50,781 nucleotides of DNA. Origin: Clostridia bacterium (lineage in GTDB: Bacteria; Bacillota; Clostridia; Christensenellales; Borkfalkiaceae). The stretch covers positions 1-50,781 of the forward strand of contig JAFTTJ010000015.1 of assembly GCA_017466825.1 (NCBI GenBank). Direction: 5' to 3'. Both the position numbers and the translations under genes were made by a program. The notes under the pieces were generated by a model. That model was not told the DNA's origin and did no database searches. It saw only the letters and a program-made list of their open reading frames with translations. Shown here piece after piece: positions 31,666-41,683 of this stretch (within the stretch, counting starts at the first letter, position 1; the number at the start of each line of letters is the position of its first letter).

Positions 31666-32934
31666 TTATTTAATTTTTAAATCGGGAAGTCTTATACTTC
31701 CCCAGTTTCTTTCATCCCATACGATATCATCATCTTCTTGGACGATTTCAAAACTTAAACCATTTACGTTATCTAGATTAACGGTGCTTCCCTTTGAGTC
31801 TTTTTGGAACATAGTATAAATCGTAGTATACTGCCCCGGAATTAATGTTGACACGTCTATTTCTACACAAACCGTTCCACAGTCTCCATTTTTTCCTGCA
31901 TAAAAATCATAAAGCATTGCAGTTGCCACGGGCGTTCTATCACGCTTTAAAACTTCTATTCTTAAACACAAATTAGAAACGTCAGCTTCATTTTTCCACT
32001 TTAAACGAACGACTTGCTTTTCTTTTTTGGAAAACCTTATGTTGTCTCTATCAACGTAAGCCGTTTCAAGCAAATGAACTTTAATCCCCTCATTGAGAGA
32101 AAGGCGCGGTTCATTTTCCAAATTAAGATAAGGCGCTTCGTTTGAAACGATATCTAAATACTTTTCTATAGCTTTTTCAACTTCCCCATCAAAAACAATC
32201 TTACCATGATCCATAACCACGCATCTACTGCAAAGTTGACGAATAGTGCTCATATTATGGCTTACGTAAAGAATTGTTCTGCCCTCTTCTTTTGAAACTT
32301 CGCTCATTTTATTTAAGCATTTCTGTTGGAACTTCATATCTCCGACGGCTAAAACTTCGTCCATAACCAAAATTTCGCTGTCTAAATGAGCGGCAACGGC
32401 AAAGGCGAGTTTTACGTACATACCAGACGAATATCTTTTAACAGGGGTATCGATAAACTTTGAGCATTCTGAAAACTCTATAATTTGGTCTATTTTTTTA
32501 TCGACTTCGGCTTTAGTCATGCCGAGTATCGCGCCGTTTAGGTAAATATTTTCTCTTCCGGTAAGTTCGGGGTTAAAGCCCGTGCCGACTTCAAGCATGC
32601 TTGAAATACGCCCGTTTAAACCAATTTCCCCTTCGGTAGGACCGGTAACGCGAGATAAAAGTTTTAAAAGAGTGGATTTACCCGCGCCGTTGTGGCCGAT
32701 AATGCCTAATCTTTCGCCTTTATATACCGTCAAATCAATACCGTCAAGCGCCATAAACGTTTCGTTTTTGCCGTAGGTCTTTGCGCCTATTTTTGCATTG
32801 GGGTCTTCTTTTTTACGAATACGCGCCCACCAACTTTGAATATCCGCCATTAGCGTTCCGCCACCAATTACGCCTAGTCTATAGCGTTTTTTTAGATTAG
32901 AAATTTTTAATATTACGTCTTTTTCGCTATCCAT
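31666..32934 (-). CDS. wzt: Polysaccharide ABC exporter ATPase Wzt with cargo-binding domain
   Basis: 422 aa. The N-terminal 250 residues are an ABC ATPase: Walker A GHNGAGKST, signature YSSGM and Walker B ILVMDEVLAVGD. Residues about 270-415 form a C-terminal beta-rich Wzt_C-like domain, which in O9a-type systems recognises a terminal cap on the glycan before export. Its presence predicts chain-end modification of this polymer. It pairs with the permease gene 9 nt upstream. AGGTG lies before the ATG. Confidence 0.93.
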   Translation of the reverse strand: MDSEKDVILKISNLKKRYRLGVIGGGTLMADIQSWWARIRKKEDPNAKIGAKTYGKNETFMALDGIDLTVYKGERLGIIGHNGAGKSTLLKLLSRVTGPTEGEIGLNGRISSMLEVGTGFNPELTGRENIYLNGAILGMTKAEVDKKIDQIIEFSECSKFIDTPVKRYSSGMYVKLAFAVAAHLDSEILVMDEVLAVGDMKFQQKCLNKMSEVSKEEGRTILYVSHNMSTIRQLCSRCVVMDHGKIVFDGEVEKAIEKYLDIVSNEAPYLNLENEPRLSLNEGIKVHLLETAYVDRDNIRFSKKEKQVVRLKWKNEADVSNLCLRIEVLKRDRTPVATAMLYDFYAGKNGDCGTVCVEIDVSTLIPGQYTTIYTMFQKDSKGSTVNLDNVNGLSFEIVQEDDDIVWDERNWGSIRLPDLKIK

Positions 32935-32943
32935 AAAACACCT

Positions 32944-33798
32944 TTACACCGTATCCATAAAGTTCTTTTCAACTTTGTTGAAAATGATAATGCCAAGGAA
33001 TAACACTACTAGCGTTACCGCCCAACTTATTCCCCAAAATAACCACGGAATACTTCCGCTGCCAAGCCAACCATAACGCATAATTTCTATAATAGGCGAC
33101 ATGGGGTTACACATAACGGCGTTGTAAAATAAACCGTTACCAAGCGAACTTGCCGTATAAACGACGGGGGTAAGATACATCCATAAAGAAACGCCAAACG
33201 TAACTAATACTTGCAAATCTCTATATTTAGTCGTCAACGCTGAAATAATAATACCTACTCCAAACCCTAAAAGAGCCATTTGTACGATTAAAAGTGGCAA
33301 GAGCGCCGCCGCCCACGACAAGGAAACGTTTGCTCCGCTAAAAAAGAAACATAGCCATACGACTAAAAACAGTCCAAATTGTATTAAAAAATTGATAATG
33401 CAAGTTATTACAGTTGAAATAGGACTAACTAGCCTTGGAAAATAAACTTTCCCAAACACGTTTGCGTTTGTCACGAAGGTGTTAGACGTGTTTTGCAATG
33501 CTGTAGAGAAAAACAACCACGGAACGTTCCCTGCAAGATAGAATAAAAAGGAAGGCGTACCATCCGTTGAAAGACCTGCAATCGTACCGAAAATCAACGT
33601 ATATACAATCGTTGAAAAAAGTGGTTGAATAATAAACCAAAGCGGACCTAAAATAGTCTGTTTATATTTTGTTTTAAAGTCCCTTTGCACAAAAAGCCAA
33701 ATCAAATCTTTATATTGCCATACTTCTTTTAGATTTAATTCTAGCAATCTATTTTTCGGCTTTATACAAACGCTATATTTATTTTTTTTCTCTTTCAT
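32944..33798 (-). CDS. wzm: Polysaccharide ABC exporter permease Wzm
   Basis: 284 aa with about six membrane helices and the ABC-2 family start pattern (KEVWQYKDLIWLFVQRDFK; YKQTILGPLWFIIQPLF). It forms the membrane channel through which Wzt exports the completed glycan on its lipid carrier. It overlaps the preceding glycosyltransferase gene by 20 nt and precedes wzt by 9 nt. Confidence 0.93.
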   Translation of the reverse strand: MKEKKNKYSVCIKPKNRLLELNLKEVWQYKDLIWLFVQRDFKTKYKQTILGPLWFIIQPLFSTIVYTLIFGTIAGLSTDGTPSFLFYLAGNVPWLFFSTALQNTSNTFVTNANVFGKVYFPRLVSPISTVITCIINFLIQFGLFLVVWLCFFFSGANVSLSWAAALLPLLIVQMALLGFGVGIIISALTTKYRDLQVLVTFGVSLWMYLTPVVYTASSLGNGLFYNAVMCNPMSPIIEIMRYGWLGSGSIPWLFWGISWAVTLVVLFLGIIIFNKVEKNFMDTV

Positions 33799-34870
33799 AA
33801 TTAACTCTCCCTAGCATTTTGTTAATATATGCTTTTATAAAAGTAATGATAGAAATCGACTCGTCCGCTTTTAACGGATACCATTTTATATAATACCACA
33901 AATCACGCTTTACTATAGCTTTATACAAGCCTATCCCACGATAATACTGGACTTTTGTGAGCCCGTATTTTTTTCTAAAACAGTCTTTATTTTTTAAAAA
34001 AGTTCTTGCGCAATCAACAAAAAAAGGCTCGTCTTGCAATTTGCAAAAGTCGGCAATCAACTTCTTTTCCCCTTGCTCTCCACGATATTTAACTAAAGCC
34101 ACGTTTAATACGTGTAAAACTACAATTGGGATAACTTCCTGCAAATTAAACTGCTCCAAGTTACCTTTTAAAAGTAAGCACTCGTTTGCAAAATCTTCCA
34201 AAAGCAAAAACTTTTCAGTTGATCTAGCCAAAGAATCCGATCTAAACTCATAATGATACGTCAATTTAGAAATGCACTTTATAGCGCGCATTCTTATATA
34301 TAACTCAATTAAATAAAGCGAATCCTCGCCATAAGGAACAGTTATATTTCTCGATTGAAAAGCTTCTTTTACAATATTCGATCTATAAAGTTTATTCCAC
34401 AGTTCTTGCCCGTAACAACTATGCAGAGCCACTTTCGCTATGCTGACTTCAGGTAATTTGCTAAAATTTATAATTCCCGTTGGGAAGACAACTTGTTTTA
34501 TTTCCTTCATTTCGCCAAAACGCTCGTGTTGACCTACAACACAATCAACGTCGTCAGAAAATGCTGACATTAGGCTTTCCAACGCGTCATTTTCTAAATA
34601 GTCGTCGCTGTCGATAAAAAAGATAAACTCCCCTTTCGCTTCTTTAACGCCCCTTCGTCTTGCCGCCCCTGCGCCTTGATTTTCTTGATAAACGTAACGC
34701 ACTCTTGAGTCTTTTTCAATATATCGCTTGCAAATTGTCCCGCTTCCATCTTTAGACCCGTCATCAATTAAAACCAATTCTATATTTTTATAAGTCTGGT
34801 TTAACAAGGAATTTAAACATCTCTCTAAATATCTTTCTGCGTTATATATAGGCGTAATAATACTAATCAT
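33779..34870 (-). CDS. Family 2 glycosyltransferase
   Basis: 363 aa. The N-terminal GT-A domain starts ISIITPIYNAERYLE and has the metal site FFIDSDDYLE at about residue 90; VIDDGS is represented as VLIDDGSKDGS. It adds one sugar, donor unknown. The C-terminal 150 residues are helical and variable. It is the gene directly upstream of wzm, with a 20-nt overlap. The codon use is AT-leaning. Confidence 0.9.
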   Translation of the reverse strand: MISIITPIYNAERYLERCLNSLLNQTYKNIELVLIDDGSKDGSGTICKRYIEKDSRVRYVYQENQGAGAARRRGVKEAKGEFIFFIDSDDYLENDALESLMSAFSDDVDCVVGQHERFGEMKEIKQVVFPTGIINFSKLPEVSIAKVALHSCYGQELWNKLYRSNIVKEAFQSRNITVPYGEDSLYLIELYIRMRAIKCISKLTYHYEFRSDSLARSTEKFLLLEDFANECLLLKGNLEQFNLQEVIPIVVLHVLNVALVKYRGEQGEKKLIADFCKLQDEPFFVDCARTFLKNKDCFRKKYGLTKVQYYRGIGLYKAIVKRDLWYYIKWYPLKADESISIITFIKAYINKMLGRVNYEREKK

Positions 34871-34879
34871 AAAAACTCT

Positions 34880-36073
34880 CTATCGTATAATTTCTAATAT
34901 ACGTTGAGCAACGCTACTCAACCGTTTTTCCTTTAAATTTTCTGTTGCTTGCAAATATTCTATTTTTTTGCTTGCGTTTTCATCTACCCATTTTACGAAT
35001 TCATTAACGTCTGTTTCCGTAACGTTTCGATAATCAACGTGATAGCATAAAGGGTATTTCCTCAAATGCCCTAAACTTATATCTTTTTCATTTTGATATA
35101 AGTTTAATATAGGTTTACCCGTAGCAATCAAATCGTATGCTTTGCTTGACACTTGATTTAAAACTGTGTTTCCTATGTTCACCACTAAATGCGCGTCAGA
35201 CATTTTTTTATCCAACTCTTCGGGGGATATAAAGCCGTTAACGCTAAGCCGTTCCCCTAAAATTTCCCTATAATTATCAATCGGGGCTACGTAACCGCCA
35301 CAATACAGTTCTAAAATGTAATTTTGCGGTAAACGAGCCATAAATTCCATTAAAAACTTAGGATCGCGCACGTCCTGATAAAGCATGCCTGCAAAAATCA
35401 ATTTTACGTTTTTGCTATCACTTGGCGATCCGACTTGCGTTTCGGTAGGAATAATCGGTAAATCAACCACTTCGGTTTTACCCTCAAAATCTTTACAAAA
35501 ATCCTCGTCAAAAGTGAGCGCCGGCACTATTAAAATTTTATCCGCATCTTTTAAAATTTCTCTCTCTCTTTCTACTGCAAAGTCATAACCAAGATTGTGG
35601 CGGTTTGAATCCATTAAATACGGAAACCATTTTAAAGTTTTTATTTGGCTTTTTAAATATTGCCCTACTTCTTGGGTTTCAAATGGGTTAGAAACCGTAA
35701 TTATAGTATCTATCCCGTTTTCAAGAACGTACTTCTTAGTTGCTTTTTTAAACTCTTCCAAGTGCGATTTTAAATCTTCCGCGCCCTTTTTTTGAAGATA
35801 GTTATAATATATTTTGTATCGAATTTTTGATAAAAGTCGCCCTAACCCTTTTTTTTGCAAAGCGCTTGCAACGAGCTTTTTATATTTTCCGTACCGAGTT
35901 AAAACCTTTTTTACCGTCAGCCTTTCGCAACTCGGAATTTCTTCGTTACTAGATAAACACGTCAAATGAACGGCGTTAGTCTTTGCCAATTCCTTGGCAA
36001 TCGAAAAGGCTATTCTACCCGTAGCGGAATGTTCGGGCGGTATAAAATTAGTAATGATTAAGATATTTTTCAT
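34880..36073 (-). CDS. GT4-like glycosyltransferase
   Basis: 397 aa. GT-B layout: MKNILIITNFIPPEHSATGR at the N-terminus and a donor-site half with LIFAGMLYQDVRDPKF and SSKAYDLIATGKPILNLY. It lacks the most conserved EG motif of GT4, so the family call is less certain than for its neighbours. It probably acts on the inner membrane face in building the repeat unit. It is separated from the next gene by 9 nt and begins 1 nt after the preceding gene. Confidence 0.8.
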   Translation of the reverse strand: MKNILIITNFIPPEHSATGRIAFSIAKELAKTNAVHLTCLSSNEEIPSCERLTVKKVLTRYGKYKKLVASALQKKGLGRLLSKIRYKIYYNYLQKKGAEDLKSHLEEFKKATKKYVLENGIDTIITVSNPFETQEVGQYLKSQIKTLKWFPYLMDSNRHNLGYDFAVEREREILKDADKILIVPALTFDEDFCKDFEGKTEVVDLPIIPTETQVGSPSDSKNVKLIFAGMLYQDVRDPKFLMEFMARLPQNYILELYCGGYVAPIDNYREILGERLSVNGFISPEELDKKMSDAHLVVNIGNTVLNQVSSKAYDLIATGKPILNLYQNEKDISLGHLRKYPLCYHVDYRNVTETDVNEFVKWVDENASKKIEYLQATENLKEKRLSSVAQRILEIIR

Positions 36074-36074
36074 A

Positions 36075-37232
36075 TCACAAATCCTTTATTATTTTTTCTA
36101 GCTCGCTTATAATCTTTTCTTCTTCAAAAAAAACTGCTCTTTGCTTTGCCATTTCTCGATAATGAAAAAGCAATTCGCCGTCGGATAAAAGTTTTTTCAT
36201 CCCTTTATAGATACTTTCTTCGTCGTTTGCGGTAAGCAAACCATACTTTCCACCGTCTAAAATATCGCGCGGGCCTACGCAATCCGTTGCCAAACAAGGT
36301 GTGTGTAAAATAAGGGCTTCTGCAAGAGATAAACCGTACGCCTCCGCTTTAGAAGGCAACACTAATACGTCTGCTCTTTTTATATATGGGTAAGGATTTT
36401 TTTGTTGTCCTAAAAGTCTTACGTTTGTAAGCGAATTTTCTTTAACGAAACTATCCGCAAGTTGTTTTTCCGCCCCGTCGCCCACTATCCAGCAATCAAA
36501 ATCAAAGCCGTCCGCGTTTAATTTTTTTACGCAACTTAGTAGGCGCGTAACCCCCTTTTCTTCAGATAACCGACCTACGAAAACGAAGGTAAATCTTTCT
36601 TTTTTAACATCTACTTCTTCTTCCGCTAACGCCTTTATCTTAGCCCTGTCGTTTAAATTGTATAAAACGAAGTTGTTATCTTTTCTTCCGATTTCTTTTT
36701 CAAAAGAGTCTTTTACACCTTCACTCGCGCAAATTACGGCGTCGAAAGATTTGTACGCCGTTATCGCTTCTTCCGAAGTTTTAAACGCCGACAAAAAGCC
36801 CTTGGTTTCACCGTAAGCAAAGTCCGAATGAATCCAAGCAATCTTCTTTGAGTTTTTATTAGGCGAACCGTAAACGACTTTAAGAGGCCTCCCAAAGAAC
36901 TGTGCGATTTCAATATCGTATTTTTCATTACCGATAAAATGCTTATAAAGTTTTTGGGGGGGCTGCCTAGTAGACCACATCCCCGAACCCCAAAAATGTT
37001 TAAAATAGGGTAATTTGCTAAATATTTTGCTCTGCCTTTCTTCTTTTGCAAAAAATTTGATTTCAGGCAAAAGGTCGTCGGGTTTTAGCACTTTGTTGGA
37101 CGTGACGGCAACCGTAACGTCGTAACCCCTTTTATATAAAGCGTTGGATAAATTAGTAACCGTAGTCCTTACTCCGCCTATCCCCCACGAATGAACTACC
37201 ATTAATACTTTTTTCTTACAAGACGTATCCAT
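36075..37232 (-). CDS. Family 4 glycosyltransferase
   Basis: 385 aa. GT-B enzyme with GGVRTTVTNLSNAL near the start and the donor-binding part FVGRLSEEKGVTRLL followed by EAYGLSLAEALILHTPCLATD (Glu-x7-Glu). It resembles the protein at 38773-39918 over most of its length (WIHSDFAYG against WIHSANIQG; GGKYGLL against GGKYGII), so the two are paralogues. It overlaps the upstream acyltransferase gene by 17 nt. Confidence 0.9.
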   Translation of the reverse strand: MDTSCKKKVLMVVHSWGIGGVRTTVTNLSNALYKRGYDVTVAVTSNKVLKPDDLLPEIKFFAKEERQSKIFSKLPYFKHFWGSGMWSTRQPPQKLYKHFIGNEKYDIEIAQFFGRPLKVVYGSPNKNSKKIAWIHSDFAYGETKGFLSAFKTSEEAITAYKSFDAVICASEGVKDSFEKEIGRKDNNFVLYNLNDRAKIKALAEEEVDVKKERFTFVFVGRLSEEKGVTRLLSCVKKLNADGFDFDCWIVGDGAEKQLADSFVKENSLTNVRLLGQQKNPYPYIKRADVLVLPSKAEAYGLSLAEALILHTPCLATDCVGPRDILDGGKYGLLTANDEESIYKGMKKLLSDGELLFHYREMAKQRAVFFEEEKIISELEKIIKDL

Positions 37233-37767
37233 TTCCGCTTTCCGTCAATTTCTTTATTGTTTCTTCGTCTTTGAGTATATCTTTGGGATATAAGTCTATT
37301 ACGGTGGCGGTCTTCATCTTTTCAAGATTTTTAGCCACGCAGTTTTCGTAAGTTGAAAGGATTCGCATAGGATTGCCTGCGACAACGCTGTTGTCAGGCA
37401 CGTCTTTTGCGACTACCGTTCCAGCGCCTATAATGCAGTTGTCGCCTATAGTCACGTTAGGAAGAATTATACAATTAGCGCCTATAAAGACATTGTTTCC
37501 TATGTGCACCTTTCCCACGCGCGTATAACCCGTTTTCTTTTTTAAACTTGCATCGTGCGTCAATATTCTTGAACAAGTAATAGTCACGTCGTTACCTATT
37601 TTAATCAAATACGGCTCGCCAAGGTCTATCTTGGTTTCGATAATATCGACGTTTTCGCCAACTTGTCCGCCGCCATTTCTAATTGCGGCAATAACACTAT
37701 TACTTATTTCTTCTTGAGTTATTGGCGTTTTCGTTATTTTATAATAGAGTTTTTTTATAAAGTTCAT
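37216..37767 (-). CDS. Left-handed beta-helix acetyltransferase
   Basis: 183 aa with hexapeptide repeats (VGKVHIGNNVFIGANCII, IGDNCIIGAGTVVAKDV) and the N-terminal helix MNFIKKLYYKITK. It shares RILTHDAS, GYTRVGKV and a similar C-terminal helix with the protein at 29091, so the operon carries two copies of this acyltransferase type. It probably O-acetylates the glycan or a precursor. Confidence 0.88.
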   Translation of the reverse strand: MNFIKKLYYKITKTPITQEEISNSVIAAIRNGGGQVGENVDIIETKIDLGEPYLIKIGNDVTITCSRILTHDASLKKKTGYTRVGKVHIGNNVFIGANCIILPNVTIGDNCIIGAGTVVAKDVPDNSVVAGNPMRILSTYENCVAKNLEKMKTATVIDLYPKDILKDEETIKKLTESGNGYVL

Positions 37768-37771
37768 AATT

Positions 37772-38785
37772 TTATCCTTTTTTTATTTGTCTATACGTAA
37801 TAAAAGCAAGTAGTAAGTTCCAGTTGTTTAACATTGCTTTTTCTTTAAGTCGAATTTTTCCTTTCGCTTTTTTATATTCTTTTAAAATTTGATGAACTTC
37901 TGCGTTTGAATTTATGCTTTTTAGGTGATTATATACGCTAGAAAAAGATAATCCTTCTTTAGGTATAAAAACGAACTCAAACACATGTAATAATTCTACA
38001 ATTTTTTCAAGAAAAACCCGTTTGTTTTGAGCCGTTTCAAGCCCCCATTTTTCCAATAAGCTCTGCGCTGTTTTATAATACGCTAAAGCACAATCTAAAA
38101 CATGAGGCGGTATTTTTTTTCGCTGCGTATCAATGCAATTCCATTTTCTGTTATAAAAATTTTTATTAAGTGTAATAAAATGGTGTACGTGTTCGGCATA
38201 ATACATGTTAAATACTCCATCTTGCATTCTGCGCAAAGGAGGAAAATTCAATCCGTTAGACTTTATAATAGAACTTTTAAAAATTTTATTACACACGCTA
38301 TCCATATTTACTTTTTCATAGAAGCTCGTCCATTTATTCCTAAACTCTTTTTGCTCTACAATTTGAATAATTGGTACGTCGTCTTCCTTCATTTCAACTA
38401 TGCTATCATTTTTATCAACCACGTGAGTCTTCATTCCAAACAATAAAAGATCCGCATCAGTTTTTTCCATTTCGTCAACTAGCGTTTTATAGGCGTCTAC
38501 TTCCATCCAATCGTCTGCGTCTATAAACGTAACGTATTCGCCTTGCGCAACGCTAATACCTGCATTACGAGCAGGTCCTGCCCCTTCGTTTTGCTTATCA
38601 ATTATTTTTATTCTAGATTCTTTCTCTGCATATTCTTGACATTTTTTCAAAGACTCATCTCTTGAGCCATCGTTTACCAAAATCAACTCCCAATCTTGAA
38701 AAGTTTGGTTTATAACCGCATCCACGCTTTTATATAAAAAGTCTTCCGCATTGTATACGGGTATTATTATACTTAATTTTGGCAT
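37772..38785 (-). CDS. Family 2 glycosyltransferase
   Basis: 337 aa. GT-A domain with LSIIIPVYNAEDFLYKS, LVNDGSRDES and the metal site TFIDADDWME near residue 95. The C-terminal half is helical and probably lies on the membrane surface. Its start overlaps the preceding GT4 gene by 13 nt, and the next gene follows after 4 nt. Confidence 0.9.
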   Translation of the reverse strand: MPKLSIIIPVYNAEDFLYKSVDAVINQTFQDWELILVNDGSRDESLKKCQEYAEKESRIKIIDKQNEGAGPARNAGISVAQGEYVTFIDADDWMEVDAYKTLVDEMEKTDADLLLFGMKTHVVDKNDSIVEMKEDDVPIIQIVEQKEFRNKWTSFYEKVNMDSVCNKIFKSSIIKSNGLNFPPLRRMQDGVFNMYYAEHVHHFITLNKNFYNRKWNCIDTQRKKIPPHVLDCALAYYKTAQSLLEKWGLETAQNKRVFLEKIVELLHVFEFVFIPKEGLSFSSVYNHLKSINSNAEVHQILKEYKKAKGKIRLKEKAMLNNWNLLLAFITYRQIKKG

Positions 38786-39918
38786 AACAATTTCTCCAAA
38801 TTTGCCTTCGCTTTTTTAGAATCAAAAAAATTTTTTCTCTCTTCTGCTTTGTTTTGATAAAATTCATAAAGCATATTATCTTTTAAAAGACTTTTAATTC
38901 CTTGATATATTCCGTCTTCGCTGTTTTCCACTATAATTCCGTACTTTCCGCCGTCTAACATTTCATCCGCGCCCGAAACGTCCGTCGTTAAAATAGGCTT
39001 TGCCAAAATTATCGCTTCCATCATAGTCATGCTAAACCCTTCGTAATAAGACGAGCAGACGTAAACGTCGGCTGCCGAAACGTATTTGTAAGGGTTGCTT
39101 TGCTTACCTAAAAATTTTACGTTATCCAACTTCAATTCTTTTGCGTAAGCCTTAATTTTTTCAGCGTCCGGTCCGTCGCCAACCACCCATAAATTATAAT
39201 TAAACCCGTCGGCATTTAAGCGGTTACAAACGTCTAATAGGCGTATAAACCCTTTAGATTTATCGTCTAACCTTGAAACGTTTATTAAATTTAACCTATC
39301 TTTAGGCATTTCTACCCTTTCGCTTGCCAACTCGCGGACTTTTTCTACGTCGTGCGGATTATGCACGACGGTTAAACGATCTTCACTTATTAGCTGTGAC
39401 ACTCTTTTTTTTACTTCGTTTGAAACGCAAACGACGTTTTCAATAGAATTATAAACCTTGCGGAAATCTTCTTCGCTTCCTATATCGTCTATAAGCCCTT
39501 GAATATTAGCGCTATGAATCCAAACTAAACCCTTCGCTTTAAGGTTGGTCGATCCGCTAACTATTTTAGCGGTTATACCGCCGAAAAAAGCAATTTCAAC
39601 GTCGAAATCGTCTCGAATCAACTTTTTATACAAATATTGCGCATTGTGCTTTTTTACCCATTTGGTAAAACTGCAAAGACGGAAATCCCCTTTTAAAATA
39701 GACTTTAACGAAGATTTAAACAAGTGTTTTACAGGCGAATAGTAGGATTGATAACGCACTCTTTCGTCAAAACTCTTTATTAGTTCTTCATCGTGATAAG
39801 TAAAATTTAACACTGTTACATCGTAATCCATACTAACCAATAAGTTCGCATAGTTTACTAAAACTCTCTCCATTCCGCCCATCCCTAAAGACGGCGTTAA
39901 AATAACAACTTTTTTCAT
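38773..39918 (-). CDS. Family 4 glycosyltransferase
   Basis: 381 aa. GT-B enzyme with LGMGGMERVLVNYANLL at the N-terminus and the donor site NVSRLDDKSKGF, then YEGFSMTMMEAIILAKPIL (Glu-x7-Glu). It belongs to the retaining GT4 group often acting on GalNAc or related donors, but the donor cannot be read from the sequence. It overlaps its upstream neighbour by 4 nt and is paralogous to the GT at 36075. Confidence 0.92.
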   Translation of the reverse strand: MKKVVILTPSLGMGGMERVLVNYANLLVSMDYDVTVLNFTYHDEELIKSFDERVRYQSYYSPVKHLFKSSLKSILKGDFRLCSFTKWVKKHNAQYLYKKLIRDDFDVEIAFFGGITAKIVSGSTNLKAKGLVWIHSANIQGLIDDIGSEEDFRKVYNSIENVVCVSNEVKKRVSQLISEDRLTVVHNPHDVEKVRELASERVEMPKDRLNLINVSRLDDKSKGFIRLLDVCNRLNADGFNYNLWVVGDGPDAEKIKAYAKELKLDNVKFLGKQSNPYKYVSAADVYVCSSYYEGFSMTMMEAIILAKPILTTDVSGADEMLDGGKYGIIVENSEDGIYQGIKSLLKDNMLYEFYQNKAEERKNFFDSKKAKANLEKLLCQN

Positions 39919-40826
39919 TTTCTCTTCTTATAAAACAGATTGCCTATAAAACGTTTCGTCCTATCAAAAAAACTTACGTGGAAAGGTTTGCAAAATTCTT
40001 TTCTTATATCTTCTATAAGCGAAACTTCTTCCATTACCCAAGCTTCCATTTTTGAAAGATTAGATTTGTACTTTGAATCCGATTCTTCACTTGAGTGAGT
40101 TCCGCTACCGTCCATACCTATATTTTTAATAAGCGTTTCTCGTGGAATAATATTTACCGCGTTATTCGTAAACATCGCATAGTCAAAACGAATCGCCCAA
40201 GAATTTATTCTGCCGTTCATTTGATCGTCGTACATCCCTGCGCGATCATTTCCCCACGCGTTGAACTTACTGCGTTTTCCTATTGAAAACCTAAAACCCT
40301 TATACGGCTCGTCCGACCAGTCTATCTTGTCCCAACGGTCTTTCCACGTTGCCCATGCGCAACTGCTTACCCTTTGCGTTGCAACAACGTCTTTTTTATA
40401 TTCTTCAGGCAATTTCATAGGAACGGTAAACCCGCCTATCGACCAAACGTACGACTTGTCCTTATAAAAGTCTAACGCTTGATTCATAAAATCCAAATAA
40501 TAGGGGGAAGAAACAGCGTCGTCTTCTAAAACGATTACCTTGCCGTGCGTAGTAATTATATTTGTTACTCCACCGATAACTGATGTTGCCAAACCTTTAT
40601 TTTTTTCAGAAACGATTTTTGATATACTCAAAAACGAGTCTTTTTCAAATGGTTTTATACATTCAATAACACGTTTCGTCGCTTCTGCGCCCTTTTCCGT
40701 TTTCGGCCCGTCGATAAAAACATAGACTTCCGTTTCCTTTGCCAACGTATTGTTTCTCAGTGCAGTAAGTGTTTTTTCCAAATGGTCTGCCCTATTATAG
40801 GCAAAAACTACGACCGGAGCGTACAT
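39915..40826 (-). CDS. GT-A type glycosyltransferase with an EDD motif
   Basis: 303 aa. Starts APVVVFAYNRADHLEKTL and has the acidic metal site VLEDDAVSS (about residues 103-111). The pattern resembles GT2/GNT-I-like sugar transferases in capsule loci (SWAIRFDYAM, WATWKDRWDKIDW). The donor and acceptor are not known. Its start overlaps the epimerase stop by one base. Confidence 0.82.
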   Translation of the reverse strand: MYAPVVVFAYNRADHLEKTLTALRNNTLAKETEVYVFIDGPKTEKGAEATKRVIECIKPFEKDSFLSISKIVSEKNKGLATSVIGGVTNIITTHGKVIVLEDDAVSSPYYLDFMNQALDFYKDKSYVWSIGGFTVPMKLPEEYKKDVVATQRVSSCAWATWKDRWDKIDWSDEPYKGFRFSIGKRSKFNAWGNDRAGMYDDQMNGRINSWAIRFDYAMFTNNAVNIIPRETLIKNIGMDGSGTHSSEESDSKYKSNLSKMEAWVMEEVSLIEDIRKEFCKPFHVSFFDRTKRFIGNLFYKKRK

Positions 40827-41683
40827 TATCTCTCCTTTGCGATAATTTCGCTTATTGCTTTTTCTAAAGTTTGTATTCTGTATTTACCTTCATATATTTC
40901 GGTAAGATTTTTATCGTAAAAAATAGCACCGTAATAATTTTTTATCGAAATATTCTTCTTGAGTAATATTTCAAGCCCTAGCCCCATAAGGCGAGACGTC
41001 TTTTTTTGGGGCGAAAGCGCCCTACATATATCGTAAGCCGAATACTGCCCGTCGTCGGGACAAATAACTCCCTTAGCTTTTTCAGTAACCGTCAAATATA
41101 TCAAAGCGCACAAGTTGTCGATATATATAACGCTTTTATATCTATCTTTAAAGGCTTCGGGTATTTTTTTAAACTTTTCGTTTAAATGCTTATACTGCTC
41201 TAAATACTCGGTTTTCCCTTTGCCGTAAATGCTTGGAACTCTAATTCTTGCCACGGCAAAATTTTCGTCTTCAATATCTTGCAAATATTTTTCTGCTAGA
41301 AGTTTACTCTTACCGTAGTCACTCGTTGGCTCGCAAGGGGTATCCGCCGTAACGAGCCCTTTTTTTACGTCGATAGACGGCTCTTTCCCATACACCGCCA
41401 TCGAACTGATATATACGAAATGCTTTACGCCGTCCGCTTTTACCTTTGCGCTAAATGCTCTCGTTAAGTCAGAGTTGATTTTATAAAAATCTTCAGTAGT
41501 AGCGCCGCTTTTAGGTACGATACCCGCTATATGAACAACGCTATCGTAAGATGAATAGTCACCGTTTTTCCACTCTTCGCCACGCAGACTGACCGTTTCG
41601 GCGCAGTAACCTTGACTATTTAAATACGACGCTACCGCCCTTGATAAATCTCCGTTTTTTCCTGTAACGAGTATTTTTTTCAA
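40826..41683 (-). CDS. NAD-dependent sugar epimerase/reductase
   Basis: 285 aa. SDR fold with VTGKNGDLSRAVASYL at the start and the YGKSK active site after SSMAVYGKE. The start is TTG at 41681-41683 with GGGGAG 8 nt upstream, overlapping the previous stop codon by 4 nt. The family includes enzymes that reduce 4-keto sugars bound to UDP or undecaprenyl carriers (WbpV/WbgZ-like). The exact product is uncertain. Confidence 0.82.
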   Translation of the reverse strand: MKKILVTGKNGDLSRAVASYLNSQGYCAETVSLRGEEWKNGDYSSYDSVVHIAGIVPKSGATTEDFYKINSDLTRAFSAKVKADGVKHFVYISSMAVYGKEPSIDVKKGLVTADTPCEPTSDYGKSKLLAEKYLQDIEDENFAVARIRVPSIYGKGKTEYLEQYKHLNEKFKKIPEAFKDRYKSVIYIDNLCALIYLTVTEKAKGVICPDDGQYSAYDICRALSPQKKTSRLMGLGLEILLKKNISIKNYYGAIFYDKNLTEIYEGKYRIQTLEKAISEIIAKER

